DNA of 32,805 nt from Lacinutrix sp. (lineage in GTDB: Bacteria > Bacteroidota > Bacteroidia > Flavobacteriales > Flavobacteriaceae): positions 1 to 32,805 of the forward strand of contig NZ_JALZVX010000225.1 in NCBI RefSeq assembly GCF_023299985.1, read 5' to 3'. The notes beneath the pieces were generated by a model, which was given only the letters and a program-made list of their open reading frames with translations, was not told the DNA's origin and searched no databases. Numbering within the stretch: the first letter of the stretch is position 1; every line of letters begins with the position of its first letter. Shown piece after piece: positions 26,631 to 32,805 of this stretch. Made by a program: the position numbers and the translations under genes.

Positions 26631-26678
26631 TTACAACGTATTATCTGATATGAAATCGTTTTAATGTTTTATATCAGA
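26631..26678. repeat. Cassette boundary box plus adjacent 12-bp stem-loop
   Basis: TTACAACG (26631-26638), a 5-nt spacer, then TCTGATATGAAA (26644-26655) paired with TTTTATATCAGA (26667-26678), with one G-U pair and an 11-nt loop. The same order and the same 5-nt spacing occur at 25436-25501 (TTATAACG, 5 nt, hairpin A). Confidence 0.6.
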
Positions 26679-26765
26679 AGTTATAATAATTTCGAAGTTA
26701 TAAGATTTTTTCGACAAAGTCAAGTCAATTTCTAAACCTAATGAAGATACTTTTTAACTTTTGTG

Positions 26766-26797
26766 TTTGTAAGACTTATACAACTTACCTATATTTA
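26766..26797 (+). promoter_or_regulatory. Promoter of csaA
   Basis: TTTG at 26766-26769, a 20-nt spacer and TATATTTA at 26790-26797 (one mismatch to TAnnTTTG), 4 nt before the ATG. If used as drawn the transcript would be nearly leaderless. Confidence 0.45.
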
Positions 26798-26801
26798 ACA
26801 C

Positions 26802-27137
26802 ATGAGCAATACCATTCAATTCGACGATTTTACTAAAGTAGATATTAGAGTAGGCACAATAATAGAAGTTAACGATTTTCCAGAGGCTAAAAATCCAGCG
26901 TATCAATTAACTATAGATTTTGGAGATTTAGGTGTTAAAAAGTCTTCAGCACAAATAACAACGCTTTATAAAAAAGAAGACTTGTTAAACAAGCAAATTC
27001 TTGCCGTTGTTAATTTTCCAAAGAAGCAAATAGGTAAATTTATGAGTGAATGTTTAGTGCTTGGCGCAGTAGATGGAAAGCAAGTTACTTTGTTAAATCC
27101 TGAAATTCCTGTTAAAAACGGAACTACTGTTTCTTAA
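26802..27137 (+). CDS. csaA: CsaA-type tRNA-binding (EMAP-domain) protein
   Basis: 111-aa OB-fold protein made only of the tRNA-binding/EMAP domain. FTKVDIRVGTIIEVNDFPEAKNPAYQLTIDFG (about residues 10-41) and IVSAQIT-type KKSSAQITTLYKKEDL followed by VVNFPKKQIGKFMSECLVLGA (about 69-90) are the family's signature blocks. CsaA was described as a secretion-related chaperone in Bacillus and forms homodimers that bind tRNA; the role in Flavobacteria is not established. It is the first ordinary housekeeping-like gene after the accessory patch. Confidence 0.9.
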   Translation: MSNTIQFDDFTKVDIRVGTIIEVNDFPEAKNPAYQLTIDFGDLGVKKSSAQITTLYKKEDLLNKQILAVVNFPKKQIGKFMSECLVLGAVDGKQVTLLNPEIPVKNGTTVS

Positions 27138-27196
27138 TAAGTTATTATTTTAAGCTTTAATTATTGCATTAATGGCAGTAAAATTACAGCAAAGAA

Positions 27197-27224
27197 AAAC
27201 ATTATTTCGTAAGAAATAGTGTTT
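27197..27224. terminator. Probable bidirectional terminator between csaA and the PUR gene
   Basis: AAACATTATTTC, loop GTAA, GAAATAGTGTTT: a 12-bp stem with one wobble pair, flanked by an A-rich side and a T-rich side. A second small stem, TAGCC-AAA-GGCTA (27241-27253), is followed by TTTG and TTTT on the minus strand and would end the PUR gene transcript. Confidence 0.55.
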
Positions 27225-27263
27225 GTTATTTAAAAGCAAATAGCCAAAGGCTAAAAGCTAACT

Positions 27264-27701
27264 CTATATATCGTCGAAATCTACATCTGTAAATCTGCTT
27301 TCTGCTGCAGTGCTTGTATTAGTTTCTACATTACTTGCTTCAGGTGTTTCTGTAGCAACCTCTTTTGAAACTGTTTCAATTGGTGCAGGAGTATCGTACT
27401 CTTTTTTGAAATCTTTTTGATGACGATCGCTTATTACTTCATCTCCTTTTTCAGTAATAATATAATCTGTCATTTCTTTTAAAATGTCGTTAAACTCATT
27501 AAAATCTTCTTTGTATAAATAGATTTTATGCTTCTTGTAGTGAAACGAGCCATCATCATTTGTAAACTTTTTACTCTCAGTAATAGTTAAGTAGTAATCA
27601 CCTGCTTTTGTAGCGCGAACATCAAAAAAATAGGTGCGTCTGCCAGCTCTTAAAACTTTAGAATAAATTTCCTCTTTCTCCATCATCTCGTTATTGTGCA
27701 T
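27264..27701 (-). CDS. PUR-family DNA/RNA-binding protein (DUF3276)
   Basis: 145 aa. Residues about 8-95 form the PUR-alpha-like beta-beta-beta-beta-alpha module: EKEEIYSKVLRAGRRTYFFDVRATKAGDYYLTITESKK and KHKIYLYKEDFNEFNDILKEMTDYI. The acidic, low-complexity C-terminus (about 105-145) ends SRFTDVDFDDI. Bacteroidota PUR proteins bind single-stranded nucleic acid; the target in vivo is unknown. The start at 27701 (MHNNEMMEKEE) fits a leader of about 20 nt from the promoter at 27728-27757; the inner Met residues are possible alternatives. Its neighbour on the same strand upstream is the ABC exporter. Confidence 0.9.
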   Translation of the reverse strand: MHNNEMMEKEEIYSKVLRAGRRTYFFDVRATKAGDYYLTITESKKFTNDDGSFHYKKHKIYLYKEDFNEFNDILKEMTDYIITEKGDEVISDRHQKDFKKEYDTPAPIETVSKEVATETPEASNVETNTSTAAESRFTDVDFDDI

Positions 27702-27727
27702 AATTTTAATTTATTGTTATTGTCTTT

Positions 27728-27757
27728 CAAAAATATAAAAAAAATAAAACCATGCAA
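27728..27757 (-). promoter_or_regulatory. Promoter of the PUR-family gene
   Basis: On the minus strand: TTG (27757-27755), a 19-nt spacer, TATTTTTG (27735-27728). Both boxes are perfect. It shows the PUR gene is transcribed separately from the ABC exporter. Confidence 0.7.
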
Positions 27758-27803
27758 CATTTTAAGGTTTTTCTTTTAAACGAATTCTTAAACCACTTTT
27801 TAA

Positions 27804-29561
27804 TTAAGTATTAGAGTTTTCGCTTAATTGCTTTAAATAGAGTTCTTTATAGTATCCTTCGTTATTAATAAGTTGATTATGCGTTCCGTTTTGCACAATT
27901 TTACCATTATCTAGAACTATAATATGGTTTGCGTTTTTTGCTGAAGATATTCTATGACTTACAATTATACTTGTTTTTCCAGAAGATACTTTTTTAAGGT
28001 TGTTTAAAATTTTCTCTTCGGTTTCGGTATCTACAGCCGAAAGGCAATCGTCGAATAATAATATTTTTGGATCTTTAATAATGGCTCTCGCTATAGACAC
28101 ACGTTGTTTTTGTCCTCCAGATAAAGTAATGCCACGTTCGCCTAAAACAGTATCATAACCATTACTAAATTTTATAATGTTTTCATGTACTTGTGCATTT
28201 TTGGCAGCATCTATTACTTCTTTGTTAGCTGCATTTTCTTTACCAAATTTTATATTGTTGTTTATAGTGTCGCTAAACAAAAAGGCATCTTGTGGTACGT
28301 AACCAATAGCATCTCTTAAACTTGTGAGATTAAGTTTATCTATAGGTTGGTTATCGATTAGCAATTGGCCTTTATCAATATCATAGAGTCTGCCAATTAA
28401 GTCTAATATTGTAGATTTTCCAGATCCTGTTTTACCAATTATAGCTAAAGTTTCACCAGAATTAATTTTAAAACTTAAACCTTGAATGGCTTTAATGTTA
28501 GTATCATCGTAAGTAAAATGAATATTTTTAAATTCAATATTACCACCAATTACAGAAGGCTCAATAGTATTGTTTTTAATTTCTGGTTCAATTTTTAAAA
28601 ACTCGTTTATTCGTTTTTGCGATGCTTCAGCGCGTTGAATAATAGAGGTTACCCAACCAACAGTTGCCACAGGCCAAGTTAACATGTTGACGTAAATAAT
28701 GAACTCGATAATGTTTCCTAGGGAAATTTCGCCATTTATATATTGTTGTCCACCAATATAAATAACAATAATATTACTAATACCAATAAGTAAAAGCATC
28801 ATCGGGAAAAAGAAAGCTTGAACACGCACTAAACTTAGCTGTTTCTCTTTACTTGTTTTGGCAAGGGTATCAAAATCGGCTTGTGTTTGTGGTTCTATTC
28901 CGTAGGCTTTAATAACAGAAATACCACTAAAAATTTCTTGAGTAAATGTCGATAGTTTAGATAAATATTCTTGTACAACTGTACTACGTTTGTGTATTTC
29001 TTTACTAATTAAATAAATTAAAACAGATAAAATTGGTAATGGAATAATAGTGTAGAGTGTAAGCATTGGTGCTTCTTTAAACATAAAAGCTAAAGCCACA
29101 ACAAATAGTGTAATAGTATTTATACTGTACATGATTGCTGGACCTGTGTACATTCTTACTTGTCCAACATCTTCACTTATTCTATTCATTAAATCTCCAG
29201 TTCTATTTTTTTTGTAGAAGTTTAAAGAGAGTTTTTGATATTGTTTATAGATTTCATTTTTTAAATCGAATTCAATATATCGCGATACATTAATAATGTA
29301 TTGACGCATAAAAAAAGTTAGAATTCCTGCTATTATAGCTGTGCCAACAATTAATAGAATGTTGTTTAATAATTGGCTTTTAAAATCTGACATGGAATTA
29401 TCAGGATTTTGCAGCTGGTTATTAACTATATCTATAATAGAACCAATTAACTTTGGGACATATACCTTAAAAAGAATCGAGATAATAGTAATTGATATCC
29501 CAATTAATAATTGTTTTTTATATTTTAAGAAATACTTATTAAGGTGCTGTAATTCCTTCAT
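27804..29561 (-). CDS. ABC exporter, fused permease-ATPase
   Basis: 585-aa half-transporter of the type IV (MdlA/MsbA-like) exporter fold. Six transmembrane helices lie in residues about 15-310, followed by the nucleotide-binding domain with Walker A GKTGSGKS (376-383), Q-loop VPQDAFLFS (422-430), signature LSGGQKQR (480-487) and Walker B ILLFDD. The usual catalytic Glu after Walker B is Asp505 (LLFDDCLSAVD), as in the degenerate site of heterodimeric exporters, yet no partner gene is adjacent. Substrate (lipid, peptide or drug) unknown. A -7 box (TATCTTTG, 29663-29656 on the minus strand) lies about 95 nt upstream of the start. Confidence 0.9.
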   Translation of the reverse strand: MKELQHLNKYFLKYKKQLLIGISITIISILFKVYVPKLIGSIIDIVNNQLQNPDNSMSDFKSQLLNNILLIVGTAIIAGILTFFMRQYIINVSRYIEFDLKNEIYKQYQKLSLNFYKKNRTGDLMNRISEDVGQVRMYTGPAIMYSINTITLFVVALAFMFKEAPMLTLYTIIPLPILSVLIYLISKEIHKRSTVVQEYLSKLSTFTQEIFSGISVIKAYGIEPQTQADFDTLAKTSKEKQLSLVRVQAFFFPMMLLLIGISNIIVIYIGGQQYINGEISLGNIIEFIIYVNMLTWPVATVGWVTSIIQRAEASQKRINEFLKIEPEIKNNTIEPSVIGGNIEFKNIHFTYDDTNIKAIQGLSFKINSGETLAIIGKTGSGKSTILDLIGRLYDIDKGQLLIDNQPIDKLNLTSLRDAIGYVPQDAFLFSDTINNNIKFGKENAANKEVIDAAKNAQVHENIIKFSNGYDTVLGERGITLSGGQKQRVSIARAIIKDPKILLFDDCLSAVDTETEEKILNNLKKVSSGKTSIIVSHRISSAKNANHIIVLDNGKIVQNGTHNQLINNEGYYKELYLKQLSENSNT

Positions 29562-29797
29562 TTACAGTTTTAGTAGTTTTATTTTTAATTTAAAAAGCCC
29601 AATCCTTAGATGCTGTTTTTGCATTAGTTTAGTGTAAACCGCTTTTTTTGAAGCACAAAGATAAAGGTTTAAATGCAATATTTGGTATTGAAAACAGTGT
29701 ATTAAGTTGAGTCTTAGGTACAACTATTAATATCTATATAGGAAAGAAAATATGCCATTAAAAAGATTTTTTTTAATCCTTAAATATTAATAGATAA

Positions 29798-29830
29798 TTG
29801 ATATTAGTATTTATAAAAAAACTATTTTTG
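29798..29830 (+). promoter_or_regulatory. Promoter of nusB
   Basis: TTG at 29798-29800, a 22-nt spacer and TATTTTTG at 29823-29830, a perfect TAnnTTTG. It places the transcript start near 29836, before the GTG that opens the track ORF's extension can be used with any leader. Confidence 0.6.
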
Positions 29831-29834
29831 CAGC

Positions 29835-29870
29835 GCGAAAGTGACCATCACCTTCGCTCTAATTTTTTTT
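29835..29870 (+). promoter_or_regulatory. Terminator-like hairpin in the nusB leader (possible attenuator)
   Basis: GCGAAAGTGA (29835-29844), loop CCA, TCACCTTCGC (29848-29857): ten paired positions with one A-C mismatch, then TCTAA and eight T (29863-29870), 15 nt before the nusB ATG. Expected to form at the 5' end of the mRNA. Confidence 0.5.
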
Positions 29871-29885
29871 AAGTTCTTTGTAAAG

Positions 29886-30830
29886 ATGCTAAGTAGAAGA
29901 CACATTAGAATTAAAGTAATGCAAGTGCTTTACGCCTTTAATGGCAATGAAAGCGATGATTTTTCTAAAGATCAAAAATTTCTATTGTATAGTATAGACA
30001 ATATGTACAATTTGTATTTACTACTAATTTCGTTAATGATAGAGGTGCAAAAACGTGCCGAAACTTATTTAGAGAAATCAAGTGCTAAGTACTTGGCTAC
30101 AGAAGAAGAAAAAAATCCCAACCGTAAATTTGTTAATAATCAAGTGCTTGCTATGCTTAAAGATAGTGAGCAACTACAAGCTAAACTTGAGCAGCATAAA
30201 ATCACTAATTGGGAATTAGATACAGAATATGTAGAAATTATTTTTAAAGAAATACAAGCTAGCGATATATATAAGGAGTATTTAGAAACTAAAACATCAG
30301 ACTTTAATACAGATCGTAATTTTATTGTAGATGTTTTTAAAGAAATAATAGCACCAAACAATAAACTTTACGATTATTTAGAAGATAAGCATTTAACTTG
30401 GTTAGACGATTTACCTACCGTAAATACATCTATACTTAAATTGTTACGTAAAGTAAAAAAAGACTCAAGTAGTTTTCATTTTTTGCCTAAGCTGTACAAA
30501 GATATTGAAGACAAAGAGTTTGCTATTAAATTGTTTAAAAAAACCTTATTAAATCAAACAACTTTAACCGAAGAGATTTCTAAAAAAACAACTAATTGGG
30601 ATAGCGAACGTATAGCAAGTATAGACCTTATGTTACTAAAAATGGGAATTTGCGAGTTTCAAAATTTTCCATCGATACCAACAAAAGTTTCTATAAACGA
30701 GTACTTAGAAATCTCTAAAGAATACTCCACACCAAAAAGCAGTGTTTTTATAAATGGTATTTTAGATAAGCTTGTAAAAGAGTATCAAGCCGAAGGAAAA
30801 TTAAATAAAGTTGGTCGTGGTTTGATGTAG
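29886..30830 (+). CDS. nusB: Transcription antitermination factor NusB (long Bacteroidota form)
   Basis: Start taken at 29886 (MLSRRHIRIKVMQVLYAF), giving 314 aa; the track's GTG start lies in the leader hairpin. NusB binds NusE/S10 and boxA RNA to suppress termination in rRNA operons. The N-terminal helix RRHIRIKVMQVLYAF is the RNA-binding face. The family's C-terminal core is at about 225-305 (NWDSERIASIDLMLLKMGICEFQNFPSIPTKVSINEYLEISKEYSTPKSSVFINGILDKLVKEY). About 150 residues are inserted between these parts compared with the roughly 140-aa E. coli protein; this is mostly helical. First gene of nusB-DUF1573-yajC. Confidence 0.92.
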   Translation: MLSRRHIRIKVMQVLYAFNGNESDDFSKDQKFLLYSIDNMYNLYLLLISLMIEVQKRAETYLEKSSAKYLATEEEKNPNRKFVNNQVLAMLKDSEQLQAKLEQHKITNWELDTEYVEIIFKEIQASDIYKEYLETKTSDFNTDRNFIVDVFKEIIAPNNKLYDYLEDKHLTWLDDLPTVNTSILKLLRKVKKDSSSFHFLPKLYKDIEDKEFAIKLFKKTLLNQTTLTEEISKKTTNWDSERIASIDLMLLKMGICEFQNFPSIPTKVSINEYLEISKEYSTPKSSVFINGILDKLVKEYQAEGKLNKVGRGLM

Positions 30831-30852
30831 TTCAAAAATATTCTTATTTTTG
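30821..30852 (+). promoter_or_regulatory. Promoter of the DUF1573 gene
   Basis: TTTG at 30821-30824 (inside the end of nusB), a 20-nt spacer and TATTTTTG at 30845-30852, both perfect. It drives DUF1573-yajC independently of nusB. Confidence 0.65.
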
Positions 30853-30886
30853 CTTCAAAATTACTTATAATATTTAAAAATAAATT

Positions 30887-31378
30887 ATGAAAAAAGTAGT
30901 AGTATTATTTAGCGCATTATGCATGATAGCATTAACTTCATGTAAAGAAGATGCAACAAATGCCGTTGATGACACAAAAGTTGCAGCAGCAGCAGTAAGA
31001 GATCAAGCAGCATCTAAATTCCCAGTAATTGAGTTCAACAAGGCTGAGCATGATTTTGGTGAAATTATTAATGGAACTCCAGTAGAGACTGTTTTTTCTT
31101 ACAAAAACACAGGAGAAACACCTTTAGTTATTACAGACGTAAAGAGTTCTTGTGGTTGTACTATTCCTAAAGATTGGTCTAGAGAGCCTTTAGCTCCAGG
31201 AGCAGAAGGAAAATTTACTGTTAAATTTAATGGTAAAGGAAATAACAAGATTACTAAAGCTATTACAGTAACTGCAAATACAGAAAAAGGTAGAGAAGTA
31301 GTTAAAATTACTGCTTTTGTTAAGCCAGATCCAAATGCACCAGCTAAAGCAAATACTTTATCTCCAGTGATTAAGTAA
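30887..31378 (+). CDS. DUF1573-domain lipoprotein
   Basis: 163 aa. Lipoprotein signal peptide with lipobox LTSC (Cys19), then an Ala-rich linker and one DUF1573 domain (about 45-150), an immunoglobulin-like fold: IEFNKAEHDFGEIINGTPVETVFSYKNTGETPLVITDVKSSCGCTIPKDW, then PGAEGKFTVKFNGKGNNKITKAITVTANT. The SSCGCT motif is diagnostic. Function unknown; very common in Bacteroidota. It is placed between nusB and yajC, an arrangement I recall as conserved in the phylum. Its stop is one base from the yajC start. Confidence 0.92.
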   Translation: MKKVVVLFSALCMIALTSCKEDATNAVDDTKVAAAAVRDQAASKFPVIEFNKAEHDFGEIINGTPVETVFSYKNTGETPLVITDVKSSCGCTIPKDWSREPLAPGAEGKFTVKFNGKGNNKITKAITVTANTEKGREVVKITAFVKPDPNAPAKANTLSPVIK

Positions 31379-31379
31379 T

Positions 31380-31667
31380 ATGGATACTAATCTATTAATG
31401 ATTGTAGCAATGTTTGCTGTAGTGTATTTCTTTATGATTGCACCACAGATGAAACGTGCTAAAAATGAAAAAAAATTTGCTGCAGAGTTAAAGCGTGGCG
31501 ATAAAGTAGTTACTAAAAGCGGAATGCATGGTAAAATTGCAGAGCTTAACGAGAAAGACAATAGTTGTGTTATAGAAACGATGTCTGGGAAATTAAAGTT
31601 CGATCGTGCTGCTATTTCTATGGAAAGCAGTAGAGTATTAAATGCACCACCAAAAGAAAAAAAGTAA
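31380..31667 (+). CDS. yajC: Preprotein translocase accessory subunit YajC
   Basis: 95 aa. A single N-terminal transmembrane helix (LLMIVAMFAVVYFFMIAPQ, about residues 5-23) is followed by the cytoplasmic motif PQMKRAKNEKKFAAELKRGDKVVTKSGMHGKIAELNEKDN, the signature of YajC in the SecDF-YajC complex that assists Sec translocation. The length is normal. It starts one base after the DUF1573 stop and ends before a strong terminator, so it closes the operon. Confidence 0.94.
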   Translation: MDTNLLMIVAMFAVVYFFMIAPQMKRAKNEKKFAAELKRGDKVVTKSGMHGKIAELNEKDNSCVIETMSGKLKFDRAAISMESSRVLNAPPKEKK

Positions 31668-31688
31668 TTATATTTTAATAATATATTT

Positions 31689-31719
31689 AAAACCTCAAGC
31701 TAACGTTTGAGGTTTTTTT
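31689..31719 (+). terminator. Intrinsic terminator after yajC
   Basis: AAACCTCAA, an 8-nt loop (GCTAACGT), TTGAGGTTT, running into seven T (31713-31719). It ends the nusB-DUF1573-yajC transcript. Confidence 0.85.
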
Positions 31720-31800
31720 AGTTTTTTAAACTAAGTATTTATTTTATTATAGTTTAAATAGTTATTTTTTATCTTGTAAATTATAATCGATTTTACACTT

Positions 31801-32805
31801 ATGGTTACATTAAAAGAATTAGCAGATAAACTAGGTGTTTCCATTTCAACAGTTTCTAAAACCCTAAATGGAAGTAGTGAAATAGGAGAAGCTACAATAG
31901 CACGTGTAAAAGAAACTGCCCAAAAGTATAATTATAAGTCCAATCGTGTGGCTTTAAGTTTTAAAAAAACAGTAGAACAAAAACTATAGGTGTAATTAAA
32001 CCAGACATAATTAAATCACTTTTTTGCTCAAGTATTGTTTGGTATAGAAAAAGAATCTGCAAAACAAAGCTATAATATAATTACTTGTTTGTTTAACGAG
32101 AGTTATATGAAAAAGAAGTAAATAGCCTAGAATTAGTAGTTAACGGAAGCGTAGACGGTTTTTATAATGTCTATTGCCGAAGAAACCCAAATTAATAAAA
32201 AGACCGAACACTTTAAAGCTATTTTAGATCAAAAAATTCCTATTTTAATGTTCGATTGTGTTGCTGATGCTATACTTTGTGATAAAGTTATAATTAACGA
32301 TTTTCAATCCGCTTACAATGCAACATTGCATTTAATAAAAGAGGGTAGAAAAAAATAGTTTTAATTAATAGTATAGACGAGCTTAGCGTTGGTAAACTTC
32401 GCTAAAGGCTGTTTTAAAGCTATTGAAGATGCCAAAAATTACGATAGTAATTTAACCGAAATTAAGATTGATAAAGTTTTGGATTTAGAAACTGAAATTG
32501 AGACACTCTTTAAAAAGCATCAAGCTGTAGATGGTATTATTGCCATCGATAATATAAGTGGTGTTATTGCATTAAATACTGTAATTTAAAAAAGATATGC
32601 TATCCCAAAAGACATCTTTATTATTGGCTTTAGCGATGATAACGTTTTGCCATTTACAAGTCCTAGACTATCTACAGTAACACAGCATAGCTATGCCATT
32701 GGAGAAGCTTCTGTATAAATATTAGTAAAACGTTTAGAGTCTAAAACACCTTTAGAAACGGTAATTAAAACTATAGATTTTAGTTTGAATTTGCGAGAAA
32801 CAACA
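31801..32805 (+). pseudogene. LacI-family transcriptional regulator, heavily decayed, running off the window
   Basis: The N-terminus is a perfect LacI HTH (MVTLKELADKLGVSISTVSKTLNGSSEIGEATIARVKETAQKYNYKSNRVALSFKK). The rest is recognisable only by changing frame: TIGVIKPDII; FFAQVLFGIEKESAKQSYNIITCLFNESY; EKEVNSLELVVNGSVDG; FIMSIAEETQINKK; IVLINSIDELSVGKL; AKGCFKAIEDAKNYDSN; DIFIIGFSDDN. Probable lesions: -1 near 31980, +1 A near 32013, +2 AT near 32106, +1 T at 32159-32163, -1 A at 32349-32355, a shift near 32400, TAA at 32587-32589 and TAA at 32716-32718. The parent would be a sugar-responsive repressor of about 340 aa. The three track ORFs here are fragments of it. Confidence 0.9.

Larger units (their letters stand above)
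29562..29885. other. Divergent intergenic region between the ABC exporter and nusB
   Basis: 324 nt without a gene. It holds the -7 box of the ABC exporter (minus, 29656-29663), the nusB promoter (29798-29830) and a hairpin with a T-run in the nusB leader. The stretch about 29680-29790 is AT-rich and I see nothing specific in it. Confidence 0.6.

Noticed and set aside
25436-26638. Canonical integron attC/IntI system
   Set aside because: The boxes (GTTATAA, GTTGTAA) do not match GTTRRRY, L-type inner pairs are not visible next to the ends, and no integrase gene is present. Only the layout is similar.
29841-29885. GTG-initiated extension of nusB
   Set aside because: It lies in the leader hairpin, and the conserved NusB N-terminus starts at the ATG at 29886.
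1-32805. tRNA or rRNA genes
   Set aside because: No cloverleaf-like segment with T-loop GTTCGA or rRNA-like sequence was noticed in any intergenic gap.

Overview
The window is AT-rich and reads as chromosomal DNA of a marine-type Flavobacteriaceae (Bacteroidota) member. The evidence is the protein content (PorV/PorQ-family outer-membrane protein, PUR-alpha-like DUF3276 protein, DUF1573 lipoprotein, DUF4105 protein, fused cyclophilin-FKBP isomerase, long NusB), the near absence of Shine-Dalgarno sequences, and repeated -33/-7 promoters of the Bacteroidota type (TTG, about 19-22 nt, TAnnTTTG). I do not assign a genus.

Layout. (1) 1-8139: the distal part of a surface-polysaccharide operon on the + strand. 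It holds the tail of an upstream gene, two GT2 and three GT4 glycosyltransferases, a Wzy/O-antigen-ligase-like membrane protein and a large GT-C/DUF6798-like membrane protein, joined by overlaps or 0-2 nt gaps. The initiating sugar-phosphate transferase follows at 8196-9590 with its own promoter. (2) 9790-12036 (-): a two-gene envelope unit, PorV/PorQ-like plus DUF4105. (3) 12174-16727 (+): phosphatidylserine synthase, TerC-family protein, LURP-one-like protein, AraC regulator and a secreted S41 protease. (4) 16815-19755 (-): a compact kdsD-tatC-AhpD-like-lptB operon serving envelope and LPS biogenesis, divergent from recQ (19970-22162, +). (5) 22304-24697: a small unknown protein (-), a cytosolic cyclophilin-FKBP fusion and a TPR lipoprotein. 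(6) 24698-26700: an accessory patch with a repeat cluster, a broken DinB/YfiT-like gene and an orphan gene carried in what looks like a mobile cassette. (7) 26802-31667: csaA, PUR protein, an ABC exporter, then nusB-DUF1573-yajC ending at a strong terminator. (8) 31801-end: a heavily decayed LacI-family regulator running off the window.

The best candidate for something undescribed is the unit at about 25436-26678. Read on the minus strand, a promoterless-looking orphan ORF starts 12 nt after a CGTTRTAA box. Its stop codon lies inside an ATAACGC repeat, and a roughly 205-bp structured tail ends in the inverted copy GCGTTAT, again as a CGTTRTAA box. Both boxes sit exactly 5 nt from a stem-loop. 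This mimics the logic of integron cassettes (gene plus folded attC), but the core sequences do not fit the canonical attC consensus and no integrase is present in the window.

Other observations worth checking: a 10-bp hairpin plus U8 in the leader of nusB, a RecQ that lacks the zinc-binding cysteines, an ABC exporter with Asp in place of the catalytic Glu, a dispersed intergenic repeat, and two pseudogenes whose lesions can be located base by base.
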